From: GWB2-37-7 sp049684915 | Lineage (GTDB): Bacteria > Bacillota > Clostridia > Lutisporales > Lutisporaceae | Assembly (NCBI GenBank): GCA_049684915.1 | Contig: JBAVGO010000203.1 | Span: 1 to 24,657 of the forward strand | DNA length: 24,657 nt | Reading direction: 5' to 3' | Shown here: positions 7,663-13,980 of the stretch, one piece after another | Layout: each line of letters opens with the position of its first letter | Numbering within the stretch: position 1 is the stretch's first letter | Program-made: the position numbers and the translations under genes | Notes under the pieces: generated by a model | Told to the model about the DNA's origin: nothing | What the model saw: the letters and a program-made list of their open reading frames with translations, nothing else | Databases searched by the model: none

Positions 7663-8008
7663 TTTTCGTAGGATTCCCTGGTGTGCCAGTTATTAAGTTA
7701 TCATATATTATATCTATTCAGCATATCCCTTACTGCTGCAGCTGACATCCCTATATGCTCCCCAATTTCACTCAACGTATAGCAGTTCTCTATTGCTGCT
7801 ATTGCATATTTAAGCTTATACTCTGTTAACTGTTTTATAAAATAGCCCTTATCAGCATCTTCTTTAAGTATGTATTCCTTGTTATTCCCCCTCTGTATTC
7901 TTCTCTCCATGCTCTAGCCATAAAAAAACCCTCCTGATAATATTTTACTTATATATTATCAGAAAGGTCAATTTGCATCAATAACTTAATAACTTCTGCA
8001 CCTGGCAC
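7663..8008 (-). mobile_element. Miniature Y1 element (346 bp) with both ends, inserted in dinD
   Basis: On the minus strand it runs from a left-end motif at 7997-8008 (GTGCCAGGTGCA) to a right-end motif at 7663-7688 (CCAGGGAATCCTACGAAAAA). Between them are a leader with an inverted repeat (CTGATAATAT at 7934-7943, ATATTATCAG at 7953-7962) whose proximal arm adjoins the GGAGGG ribosome binding site, the transposase start, and only about 70 codons of the transposase. The left end lies inside the dinD frame, which it terminates. Both ends plus gutted coding DNA make this a non-autonomous derivative. Confidence 0.75.
7701..7921 (-). pseudogene. Y1 transposase reduced to N- and C-terminal scraps
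   Basis: The original start is ATG at 7919-7921 (MARAWREEYR), after which a deletion shifts the frame. The alternative ATG at 7908-7910 restores the transposase frame: RGNNKEYILKEDADKGYFIK, then directly QLTEYKLKYAIAAIENCYTL and ending AAAVRDMLNRYNI. Compared with the copy at 10486-10758, the segment IYHVIA is missing at the first junction. At the second, the HYHLV (HUH) motif, the catalytic Tyr and the whole core are missing. What remains in frame is a 69-aa peptide with the C-terminal helix-turn-helix. Whether it is made is unknown; it cannot transpose, but a DNA-binding tail could in principle act on the element ends. Confidence 0.8.
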
Positions 8009-8390
8009 CTATGGTTTTTCTTCTGTCTTCAATAAGTTCTTGTTTTCTCGTCTGAAGTGCAAAATAACTCTGAGCAAATGCAATTTCTTCTTTTTTCGGA
8101 TCACCATTTTGTGCTATCAAATAGCAAGCATATCGTGTCAGCATATAATCTTCTATTCCTCTTTTTGCACCGCTACCGAGTTCAACCATTTTCGTGACCT
8201 CACGAAAATGATCACCATATTCCACATCAGTGCTCTTGCAAGATTCTATTGCTCTGCCAATAGCTACAACAAAATTCTCCCATCTTGCGTATCCCAAGCA
8301 TTCTTGCAATTCTCTTGCATACCAAAACTCAATCGCATTTTCTGAATCGATATTTGCTATCTCATCAAATGTTTTATGCAACCTCTCCAA
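7986..8390 (-). pseudogene. dinD: dinD-like gene truncated by the miniature Y1 element
   Basis: The N-terminal 125 residues or so match DinD (DNA-damage-inducible protein D, Bro-N/KilA-related): FDEIANIDSENAIEFWYARE, the REVTKMVELGSGAKRGIEDY core and MLTRYACYLIAQNGDPKKEE. The normal protein is about 270-290 aa. Here the frame enters the left end of the element at 7997-8008, which encodes GARCRSY and a stop, giving 134 aa. The missing C-terminal half is not found beyond the element's other end. The start used is TTG at 8388-8390; an AGGAGG site lies about 15 bases upstream and precedes an out-of-frame ATG, so the original start may be damaged too. DinD genes often lie inside type I restriction-modification loci, which fits the YgjP remnants just upstream. 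Confidence 0.8.
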
Positions 8391-8447
8391 ATTTGCGTTA
8401 AGCCTACATTTCCTCCTATCGGCTATTCACACTTTGAATAATTTTTA

Positions 8448-8740
8448 TTAGAGCAGTTGAACAACCTCCTTGTCCAACTGCTTTTTACGTTCTTGCCAAT
8501 CCGGCATTTGTACTGTTAAAAAATTATAAAAATCTGAATTTTGATATGTGTACATCAAATGAATTGTTCATGTAAAATTATATATTGAATACCTCGAATA
8601 TCTGCTTTTAGCAAATACTCATTAAGCGTTATTTTACCTTTTAGCTTTGTGCAGCTACCCCACAATATTTTCATTTTTTTAATAGATATTACCGGCTTTG
8701 GAATCTCATATTCTTCCCAAAAATTTGAGTTGACGAACCA
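8448..8740 (-). pseudogene. YgjP/DUF45-type metallohydrolase remnant, frameshifted at HExxH
   Basis: The minus frame from 8740 gives WFVNSNFWEEYEIPKPVISI, then KKMKILWGSCTKLKGKITLN, the conserved W-G-S-C motif of YgjP-type (DUF45/M48-like) zinc metallohydrolases, and GIQYIILHE. At the His-Glu of the expected HExxH motif one base is missing. The frame shifts by one and then continues as HLMYTYQNSDFYNFLTVQMP and DWQERKKQLDKEVVQLL to TAA at 8448-8450, which is the usual C-terminus. The N-terminal part is absent. These proteins are commonly encoded next to type I restriction-modification genes. It sits 58 bp upstream of the dinD remnant. Confidence 0.75.
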
Positions 8741-8828
8741 TTAATATTTGATAAATTTACCGACATATCCCTAAATACTTTTAAATGGACATTTTTTATT
8801 GCTCACTATATAATTTATAAAACTATCA

Positions 8829-8966
8829 TTAACCTTTTATTTGTTCAAACCAGTTTTGTTTCTCTTTAAAATTTGGCAAAATCGTTATAACCCTTATCTA
8901 AAATTCTTTACTGTGATTTTTGTGGTTAATGTAGCTCAGTTCATGAGCTACTACATAATCAATAAC
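8829..8966 (-). pseudogene. Second YgjP/DUF45-type fragment, C-terminal part only
   Basis: The frame from 8966 reads VIDYVVAHELSYINHKNHSK then EF, a TAG, and IRVITILPNFKEKQNWFEQI to TAA at 8829-8831. This is the HExxH to C-terminus segment of another copy of the same family. Here the second metal-binding His is replaced (HELSY) and the Trp expected after EF is a stop codon. The part upstream of the motif is missing. Two broken copies of the family in tandem suggest a duplicated and then decayed locus. Confidence 0.7.
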
Positions 8967-9175
8967 AGAAAGAGGGCACATAGCAAGACGCCAAGACAGG
9001 TTGATTGTATTCTTAGCTCCGCAAGAGCCCCACCGAGTTTGTGCTTAAGATATATTACTGTCAAGGGTGGCGGTCGATGACAATCAGTTTTATGTTTGAT
9101 GACAATCTTCACTTTTTAACGTTCGTCAGAGCCATTTTTTATAGCCCTGTTTTTTATATCTCACTTTACACTATC
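8967..9175. other. Unassigned stretch, no gene recognised
   Basis: This stretch is less AT-rich than its surroundings and carries a short direct repeat (ATGACAATC at about 9077 and 9099) next to GGGTGGCGG. It has weak resemblance to 11690-11885: both contain CTTAAG, a GGTGGCG motif, a T-rich run with an AGCCC/GAACCC block, and ACTTTACACT in the same order. No protein frame was recognised. Confidence 0.35.
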
Positions 9176-9290
9176 GTATTCTTCTTTCCATGCTCTAGCC
9201 ATAAAAAAACCTTTCTGATAATATTCTTACTTATATATTATCAGAAAGGTCAATTTGCATCAATAACTTAATAACTTCTTCACCTAGCAC
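9176..9290 (-). mobile_element. Left-end remnant of a Y1 element
   Basis: It keeps the left-end motif (9279-9290, GTGCTAGGTGAA), the leader and the first nine codons of the transposase (MARAWKEEY from ATG at 9200-9202). The match then ends. The leader contains a perfect 15-bp inverted repeat (9210-9224 and 9235-9249, arm CCTTTCTGATAATAT). The leader is nearly identical to that of the element at 7663-8008, so the two copies are closely related. Confidence 0.75.
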
Positions 9291-9357
9291 CTATAGTTTA
9301 TTCCGCTATAGTTGTTGATCCTAGCCCCACGACTGTTTCTATGTGTATAGTTTATAG

Positions 9358-9415
9358 TATAAGAATACAAAATTCTTATATATCTCAATAACCGTCCAAA
9401 CGTCGTGCCTGGCAC
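9358..9415 (-). mobile_element. Orphan Y1-type left end of a diverged subtype
   Basis: On the minus strand GTGCCAGGCAC (9405-9415) is followed by GGTTATTGAGATATATAAG, parallel to GGTTATTAGGTTATTGA in the element ending at 10846. A perfect 9-bp inverted repeat follows (TATAAGAAT 9358-9366, ATTCTTATA 9372-9380). No transposase sequence follows. Confidence 0.5.
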
Positions 9416-9434
9416 TTATTCTATGAAAAATGTC

Positions 9435-9443
9435 TGGTATAAT
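9435..9443 (+). promoter_or_regulatory. Candidate extended -10 promoter for the MBL hydrolase
   Basis: TGGTATAAT is a perfect -10 hexamer with a TGn extension; the -35 region is poor. It lies 245 bp before the ATG at 9688, with no other promoter as good in between. The 9416-9687 interval otherwise holds one 12-codon frame with a strong ribosome binding site (9566-9604). Confidence 0.4.
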
Positions 9444-9565
9444 AAGAATATCATCTAGAAAATCGAGTGTTGCTCTGTGGATAACTTACAGAGTTTAATA
9501 AGTATCTTTGCCCCAAAGGTTCAATCAATAATTTATCGGAAATGATTGAAAGGTGGTGGTAAATA

Positions 9566-9604
9566 ATGTTACAATGTGTGAGAAACAGTCTAAATTTTTC
9601 GTGA
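9566..9604 (+). other. Possible 12-residue leader ORF
   Basis: ATG with a strong AAAGGTGGTGG site starts MLQCVRNSLNFS and stops at 9602-9604, 83 bp before the MBL gene. It may be a leader peptide or the stub of a deleted gene. There is no other evidence. Confidence 0.2.
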
Positions 9605-9687
9605 AAGGGTGATCATTGACGCTAATATAAAACACACGTGGAATTTAGGTAAATGTAAACAATAAAAAAATAGAAGGAGAAAAAGCC

Positions 9688-10368
9688 ATGTCAAAAGGTG
9701 TAGAAATAATCGATGTAGGTGGGGTGAACTGTTATTTGCTCGAAGCAGATGATGGCTTTGTGCTTATAGATACCGGATTTTCCACAAAACGTATGTTTCT
9801 TGATGAAGTGTTGAAAAAAGCACTCAATAAGCCCGGAGAAGTACCTAAAAAGTTAAAGCTTGTTATTTTAACTCATGGCGATTCAGATCATGCTGGAAAT
9901 TGTAAGTTCCTTAGAGAAAATTACGGTGCGAAAATCGCAATGAACTTTGAGGATTTTAAGATGGTTGAAAATGGTGATATGTCGTGGAATCGGAAGTCAA
10001 AACCTGATAAAATCTCTTTTACTTTCAGATTAGTCACTCTTGCTTTCGGTAAGAATAGTGTTTTTGACACGTTTAAGCCTGACATTTACTTGCAGGACGG
10101 ACAAAATCTCGCTGAGTTTGGTTTATCTGCAAAGGTAATTCATCTTCCGGGGCACTCAAAGGGATCTATTGGTGTACTGACAAACGAAGGCGATTTATTT
10201 TGCGGTGACTTAATTTACAATTTCGCAGGTTTCAGTTATATCGATAATCTTGAAGACTTTAACGAAAGCATAAATAAACTGAAAAAGTTGGATATCAATA
10301 TCCTTTACCCTGGTCATGGAAAGCCATTTTCTATAAGTTATTTTAATAAAAAAGTTAACAAGAAATAA
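9688..10368 (+). CDS. MBL-fold metallohydrolase
   Basis: This 226-aa cytoplasmic protein has the complete metallo-beta-lactamase fold signature: VLIDTGF (residues 25-31), THGDSDHAGN (62-71; ligands H63, D65, D67, H68), HLPGHSKGS (152-160, H156), GDLI (173-176, D174) and YPGHGKP (H210). The HGDSDH version of the HxHxDH motif is common in one large Firmicute subgroup and need not mean loss of activity. The substrate is unknown; members hydrolyse thioesters, lactones or other esters. An AGAAGGAG site precedes the ATG. It is the only clear plus-strand gene, has its own candidate promoter (9435-9443) and terminator (10462-10502), and is bracketed by Y1-element remnants on both sides. Confidence 0.9.
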   Translation: MSKGVEIIDVGGVNCYLLEADDGFVLIDTGFSTKRMFLDEVLKKALNKPGEVPKKLKLVILTHGDSDHAGNCKFLRENYGAKIAMNFEDFKMVENGDMSWNRKSKPDKISFTFRLVTLAFGKNSVFDTFKPDIYLQDGQNLAEFGLSAKVIHLPGHSKGSIGVLTNEGDLFCGDLIYNFAGFSYIDNLEDFNESINKLKKLDINILYPGHGKPFSISYFNKKVNKK

Positions 10369-10396
10369 GTCGAAAATTATTGACAACAAACAAAAG

Positions 10397-10436
10397 CTGT
10401 TACAATAATTCTATTAGTATACGAATTATGTAACAG
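10397..10436. repeat. Inverted repeat between the MBL gene and its terminator
   Basis: CTGTTACA then TAATTC pairs with GAATTA then TGTAACAG, about 14 paired bases with one extra A and a 12-base loop. A TTGACA lies 12 bases before it. It may be an operator-like site or a transcript 3' structure; function unknown. Confidence 0.5.
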
Positions 10437-10461
10437 AGGTTTTATGGATTTTAAAGAATTG

Positions 10462-10502
10462 AACCCTTGGATCTTTCAAAAGATTTCAAGGGTTTGTTTT
10501 AT
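10462..10502 (+). terminator. Intrinsic terminator of the MBL gene
   Basis: AACCCTTG (10462-10469) pairs with CAAGGGTT (10487-10494), and an inner ATCTTT pairs with AAAGAT; a T-rich stretch (TGTTTTAT) follows. On the minus strand the same bases end the transposase fragment, supplying its TGA. Confidence 0.75.
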
Positions 10503-10758
10503 ACCGATATCGGATATTATTAATCTGATGCATTATCTCCTGAAGCTTCTTATCAAAAGTCTGTATTACTAAATGATAGTGGTTATCCATAAGTACATAA
10601 CCATATACTGTATACCCCATTGTTATGTAATGTTCCTTTAGCAGCTTTATAAAATATCCCTTATCGATGCTTTCTTTAAATATGTATTCCTTGTTATTCC
10701 CTCTTGCTATTACGTGATATATACCACCTTTATATTCTTCTCTCCAAGCTCTCGCCAT
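10486..10758 (-). pseudogene. Y1 (HUH) transposase, N-terminal part only
   Basis: From ATG at 10756-10758 it reads MARAWREEYKGGIYHVIARG, then NNKEYIFKESIDKGYFIKLL and YGYVLMDNHYHLVIQTFDKK. HYHLV is the HUH metal-binding motif of Y1 (IS200/REP-associated) transposases. These cut single-stranded DNA at hairpin-flanked ends through a Tyr in the C-terminal part. The match breaks off after QINNIRYRYK, where the frame enters the terminator of the MBL gene and stops (90 aa). The catalytic Tyr helix and the helix-turn-helix tail are missing, so it is inactive. It is the best preserved N-terminus of the family in this window and serves as reference for the other remnants. Confidence 0.85.
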
Positions 10759-10846
10759 AAAAAACACCCCATATGGTAATTAATATCCTCATTTTACCAC
10801 ATGGAGTATATTACTTCAATAACCTAATAACCTTTGCACCTGGCAC
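10487..10846 (-). mobile_element. Y1 element with left end, 3' half deleted
   Basis: The left-end motif GTGCCAGGTGCA is at 10835-10846, followed on the minus strand by GGTTATTAGGTTATTGA. A hairpin (10769-10779 with 10794-10804, one mismatch) covers the transposase ribosome-binding region just before the start at 10758. The right end is missing. Confidence 0.75.
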
Positions 10847-10888
10847 ATATCCTTATTGTTTTCCCTTTAAACTTTATGTTTTTCATCT

Positions 10889-11656
10889 CTATTGCTCCCC
10901 CACACTACTTTTGAAGAAATATGTATTTCTCTCAATAATTAATATTAATAAACAAAGAATACCAAACACTATGCTCTCGACTATAAATAAATGCAAGCTA
11001 AATCTATCCCATAAGAAAATACGAGAGGTTAAATTTATAATAAGGTGCCAAACAGTCATGAGCATTATATTTCCATTTGATTTATTATATACCCAAGACA
11101 TTAAAATAGACATTTCTATAATAGTGACAGAATATAAAATGAACCCCAAAATACCCCCCGTAAAGTTTAAATGCCAAACACCCCATAGAATTCCAACAAT
11201 AATACTACTGATAAACGGTGTATACTTTTTTTGTAGGTTACGCAATAAAAAACCTCGCCATCCAATTTCTTCTGCAGCACTACCAATCAGAATAGCAACA
11301 AAATTCAATATATAAAACAACATATCTCCTTTCCAAGAGACATAGTCAATTTTATAATAAGTCATGATAAAACTGCTGACAACTATACATACACTCGGAA
11401 TAGCAATAGCAGGTATCATCCATTTTATAACAGTCTTATTAATAAGGAAATGTTTTTTTATATCGTTAATACTTGTTTTATCCTTTAATATTAGTGATAT
11501 AAAAACCACCGCAACGGCAGGTGATAATTGTGTGAAAGAAACAGAGTACTTCCCTGCAGATTGAAATACAAAATGTAATGAGAACAGAAGAATGCTAAAT
11601 ATAAATGTAATAATATAATAGGACCTTAAGTAATACTTACGAATTATTTTTTCCAT
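10889..11656 (-). CDS. CPBP family intramembrane metalloprotease
   Basis: This 255-aa polytopic membrane protein has about seven to eight hydrophobic helices. It carries the CPBP (CAAX protease and bacteriocin-processing, Abi) motifs: EEIGWRGFLL (residues 129-138, catalytic-site Glu pair), WGVWHL (H162) and MTVWHLIINL (H204). Some members protect against bacteriocins or act in their maturation; others are housekeeping. No bacteriocin gene is visible nearby. The frame extends 34 codons upstream to TTG, but that part is Cys/Arg-rich and unlike the family. The ATG at 11654-11656 has GAGGAG at the correct distance and is the start chosen here. It is flanked by the Y1 element ending at 10846 and a stretch without genes. 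Confidence 0.88.
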   Translation of the reverse strand: MEKIIRKYYLRSYYIITFIFSILLFSLHFVFQSAGKYSVSFTQLSPAVAVVFISLILKDKTSINDIKKHFLINKTVIKWMIPAIAIPSVCIVVSSFIMTYYKIDYVSWKGDMLFYILNFVAILIGSAAEEIGWRGFLLRNLQKKYTPFISSIIVGILWGVWHLNFTGGILGFILYSVTIIEMSILMSWVYNKSNGNIMLMTVWHLIINLTSRIFLWDRFSLHLFIVESIVFGILCLLILIIERNTYFFKSSVGEQ

Positions 11657-11986
11657 TATAACTCCTCCTCGGCTAAACAATGCTACAATGCTGTAAAGGC
11701 ATCGGGGAAATCTGTCTATTCTTAAGTGTGTTCGCCGGCGGTGACAACTACAGAACATTGTTTTGTCATGAGGTCGTGGGTGGCGATAGTTACCAAAAAA
11801 TTTTATTATTGAGATTATCTAGGTTCTTTTGTATTATTTTTTTGAACCCTTTTTTTCATAGGCTACTTTACACTCTATCACATGTTATATATTTTAACTT
11901 CATTATATCATAATACGACTTAAACCTATACATTACATGGAAATTGATTGCTAACTAAATCTTAGCAGAGGATTATAAACTTCATT
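11657..11986. other. Intergenic region between CPBP protease and rlmD
   Basis: No supported gene is present. It contains two related GC-richer motifs in tandem (GGCGGTGACAACTAC near 11737 and GGTGGCGATAGTTACC near 11780) and a T-rich block before ACTTTACACT. This layout weakly resembles 8967-9175. A short stem (GCTAA/TTAGC near 11951-11967) lies close to the end of rlmD but lacks a good T-tract. Confidence 0.4.
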
Positions 11987-13354
11987 CTATTCCCTAACCA
12001 ACAAAGCTACCGTCTCCACATGCCCCGTATGCGGAAACATATCCACAGGCTGTACCTCCCCTACCTCATACCCCTTCTCCGCCAAATACTTCAAATCCCT
12101 TGCCAAAGTAGCTGGATTACAAGACACATACACCACCCGTGGACACTGCATCTCAACGATTACATCCAATAGCTCCTGTCCACAGCCCTTTCTGGGCGGG
12201 TCTACCACTATGACATCTGCCTTGATGCCTTTTTGATACAGCTCAGGTATTACCTTCTCTGATTCACCTAATATGAAATCCACATTGTCCACATTGTTAA
12301 GCACAGCATTTTCCTTAGCATTGTCTATGGCTTGAGGTACTATCTCTACTCCGTAAACCTTCTTTGCCTTCTGGCTCAAGAATAAGGATATAGTCCCTAT
12401 GCCGCAGTATGCGTCAAAGACTGTTTCATTGCCATTTAAAGCTGCATATTCCAAAGCCTTATTGTACAGCACATCAGTTTGCACAGGATTTACCTGAAAG
12501 AAAGAATTTGGTGATATCCTAAATTTGAATTGTCCAATATAGTCATATATAGCCGCTTCACCATATATTACAAGGTTCCTATCTCCTAGTATCACATTGC
12601 TTTGTCTCTTATTCACATTTAGAACTATGCTCTTTATATCAGGCATACTGTCAATCAAATGCTGGACTAAATAGTCTGTGTTGGGTAGGCTCTCGCCATT
12701 TACCACAATACACACCATAACTTCACCAGTTTTAAAGCCCTTGCGAGTCACTATATGTCTTATAAGCCCCTTATGAGCTTCTTCATTGTAAACAGAAACT
12801 TTAAATTTCTTTATGTACTCCTTGAAAATCTCAATGATTTTATCATTTATCTCATCTTGTATAACACACTTGTCAGTATCAATAATATCATGGCTTCGGT
12901 TGGCATAAAAGCCTATTACTACATCATCAGAAAAGCCCACGGGGAACTGTGCTTTGTTGCGGTATCTCCAGGGCTCTTCCATGCCTATGGCATCATGGAC
13001 TACAATATTTTTAAAGCCGCCTATTCTTTCCATTACATCCTTGACCATCTGTGTTTTATTTGCAAGCTGTGCCTTATAGTCAAGATGCTGAAGCTGGCAG
13101 CCTCCACAGCGTTTCATCAAGCCACAGACTGGGTTCACCCTGCTTTTTGACTGTCTGTCTATGCTTAATAGCTTCCCAAAGGCATAGGTCTTTTGAATTT
13201 TTACTATCTTAACGACCACCGTTTCTTCTGGTAAAGCACCTTCTACAAATACCGTGAAGCCTTCTACTCTGCCAACACCCATGGCTTCACTAGTGAGTCC
13301 TGTTATCTCTATCGTATATTCTTTGTTCTTCTCTACGGGTATCAATTTTTCCAT
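11987..13354 (-). CDS. rlmD: 23S rRNA (uracil-C5)-methyltransferase, RlmD/RlmCD family
   Basis: This 455-aa enzyme of the TrmA/RumA class methylates uracil in 23S rRNA. An N-terminal TRAM domain (about residues 10-65) is followed by four iron-sulphur cysteines: CGLMKRCGGC (C77, C83, C86) and C163. The SAM-binding motif is FDAYCGIGTISLFL (about 316-329), with VVDPPRKGC next and the catalytic Cys in VSCNPATLARDL (about C412). In Firmicutes one such enzyme often does the work of both RlmC and RlmD. The frame can start one codon earlier at TTG, but ATG at 13352-13354 is correctly spaced from AAGGAG. The start overlaps the end of the DUF1003 gene by 65 nt, so translation of the two is likely coupled. 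Confidence 0.92.
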   Translation of the reverse strand: MEKLIPVEKNKEYTIEITGLTSEAMGVGRVEGFTVFVEGALPEETVVVKIVKIQKTYAFGKLLSIDRQSKSRVNPVCGLMKRCGGCQLQHLDYKAQLANKTQMVKDVMERIGGFKNIVVHDAIGMEEPWRYRNKAQFPVGFSDDVVIGFYANRSHDIIDTDKCVIQDEINDKIIEIFKEYIKKFKVSVYNEEAHKGLIRHIVTRKGFKTGEVMVCIVVNGESLPNTDYLVQHLIDSMPDIKSIVLNVNKRQSNVILGDRNLVIYGEAAIYDYIGQFKFRISPNSFFQVNPVQTDVLYNKALEYAALNGNETVFDAYCGIGTISLFLSQKAKKVYGVEIVPQAIDNAKENAVLNNVDNVDFILGESEKVIPELYQKGIKADVIVVDPPRKGCGQELLDVIVEMQCPRVVYVSCNPATLARDLKYLAEKGYEVGEVQPVDMFPHTGHVETVALLVRE

Positions 13355-13874
13355 CAATCTCGCTCCTTAGACTGTCATTCTTCATACTAATCATAATATC
13401 ATTGAACTGTTTTTTCAACCTATACTGTTCATCTAGTAGTTCATCAACCTTCATATGTAAATCTTCCAGTATTATTTCTGATTTTGAATTAATCAGATAA
13501 TCATTTTCTGCTCTTAGTCTATCCTTTTGAGATTCCCTGTTTTGGCTCATCATTATAACTGGGGCCTGCAACGATGCTACGCAGGCTAATATAAGATTTA
13601 AAAAAACAAAAGGATATGGATCAAAGGGTCTTGCTAACACTAAGGTTGTGTTAATTATTGCCCATATAAAAACCACGACTCCAAAAAAAGCTAGAAAAGA
13701 CCAACTGCCTGCAAACTTTGCAAGTCTATCAGACATTCTCCCTCCTAAGGTGGAGACCTTGTTCATTTCTGCATTTATATTAAGTGATTTTCTAGCTCTA
13801 AGAAGCTCATGTATTCTTTGTTCTCTCTTTTCTTTGTCATCTATTAGTATATCAGTAATACTATCCCTTTCCAA
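13290..13874 (-). CDS. DUF1003 family membrane protein
   Basis: This 194-aa protein has the DUF1003 core: RLAKFAGSWSFLAFFGVVVF, an intervening loop, FDPYPFVFLNLILACVASLQ and then APVIMMSQNRESQKDR. Two transmembrane helices (about residues 58-77 and 92-113) are joined by a short loop, and a long charged, probably coiled-coil C-terminus (SEIILEDLHMKVDELLDEQY) follows. Function is unknown. A frame start at GTG 13881-13883 is possible, but AAGGAG lies 8 bases before TTG at 13872-13874, so MERDSITDIL is preferred. The last 65 nt overlap the 5' end of rlmD in another frame, which is long for a same-strand overlap. The basic/acidic tail (DGKIDTRREEQRIYDRDNRT) is encoded there. Confidence 0.88.
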   Translation of the reverse strand: MERDSITDILIDDKEKREQRIHELLRARKSLNINAEMNKVSTLGGRMSDRLAKFAGSWSFLAFFGVVVFIWAIINTTLVLARPFDPYPFVFLNLILACVASLQAPVIMMSQNRESQKDRLRAENDYLINSKSEIILEDLHMKVDELLDEQYRLKKQFNDIMISMKNDSLRSEIDGKIDTRREEQRIYDRDNRTH

Positions 13875-13932
13875 ATAAATCACTCCTTAGTTTTTATAGT
13901 TTATTATTTTCATTTTGTCCTAATTAATACAA

Positions 13933-13974
13933 AAAAAGCATAAGGTTAAGCTTTCGCTTAACCTTATGCTTTTT
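13933..13974 (-). terminator. Intrinsic terminator downstream of the M29 aminopeptidase
   Basis: Perfect hairpin: GCATAAGGTTAAGC pairs with GCTTAACCTTATGC around a TTTC loop, with A5-T5 runs on both sides, so it could work in both directions. On the minus strand it begins about 7 bases after the aminopeptidase stop codon. Confidence 0.93.
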
Positions 13975-13980
13975 CACAGA

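Noticed and set aside
9688..10368. MBL enzyme inactivated because HxHxDH reads HGDSDH
   Set aside because: This version of the motif is common in an active-looking Firmicute subgroup and all other ligands are present.
10889..11758. Longer start for the CPBP protease
   Set aside because: The extra 34 residues are Cys/Arg-rich and unlike the family, while GAGGAG sits correctly before the ATG at 11656.
12755..13150. Plus-strand frame opposite rlmD
   Set aside because: Shadow of the conserved rlmD coding sequence. The same applies to plus-strand frames opposite pyk, pfp, pfkA and dnaE.
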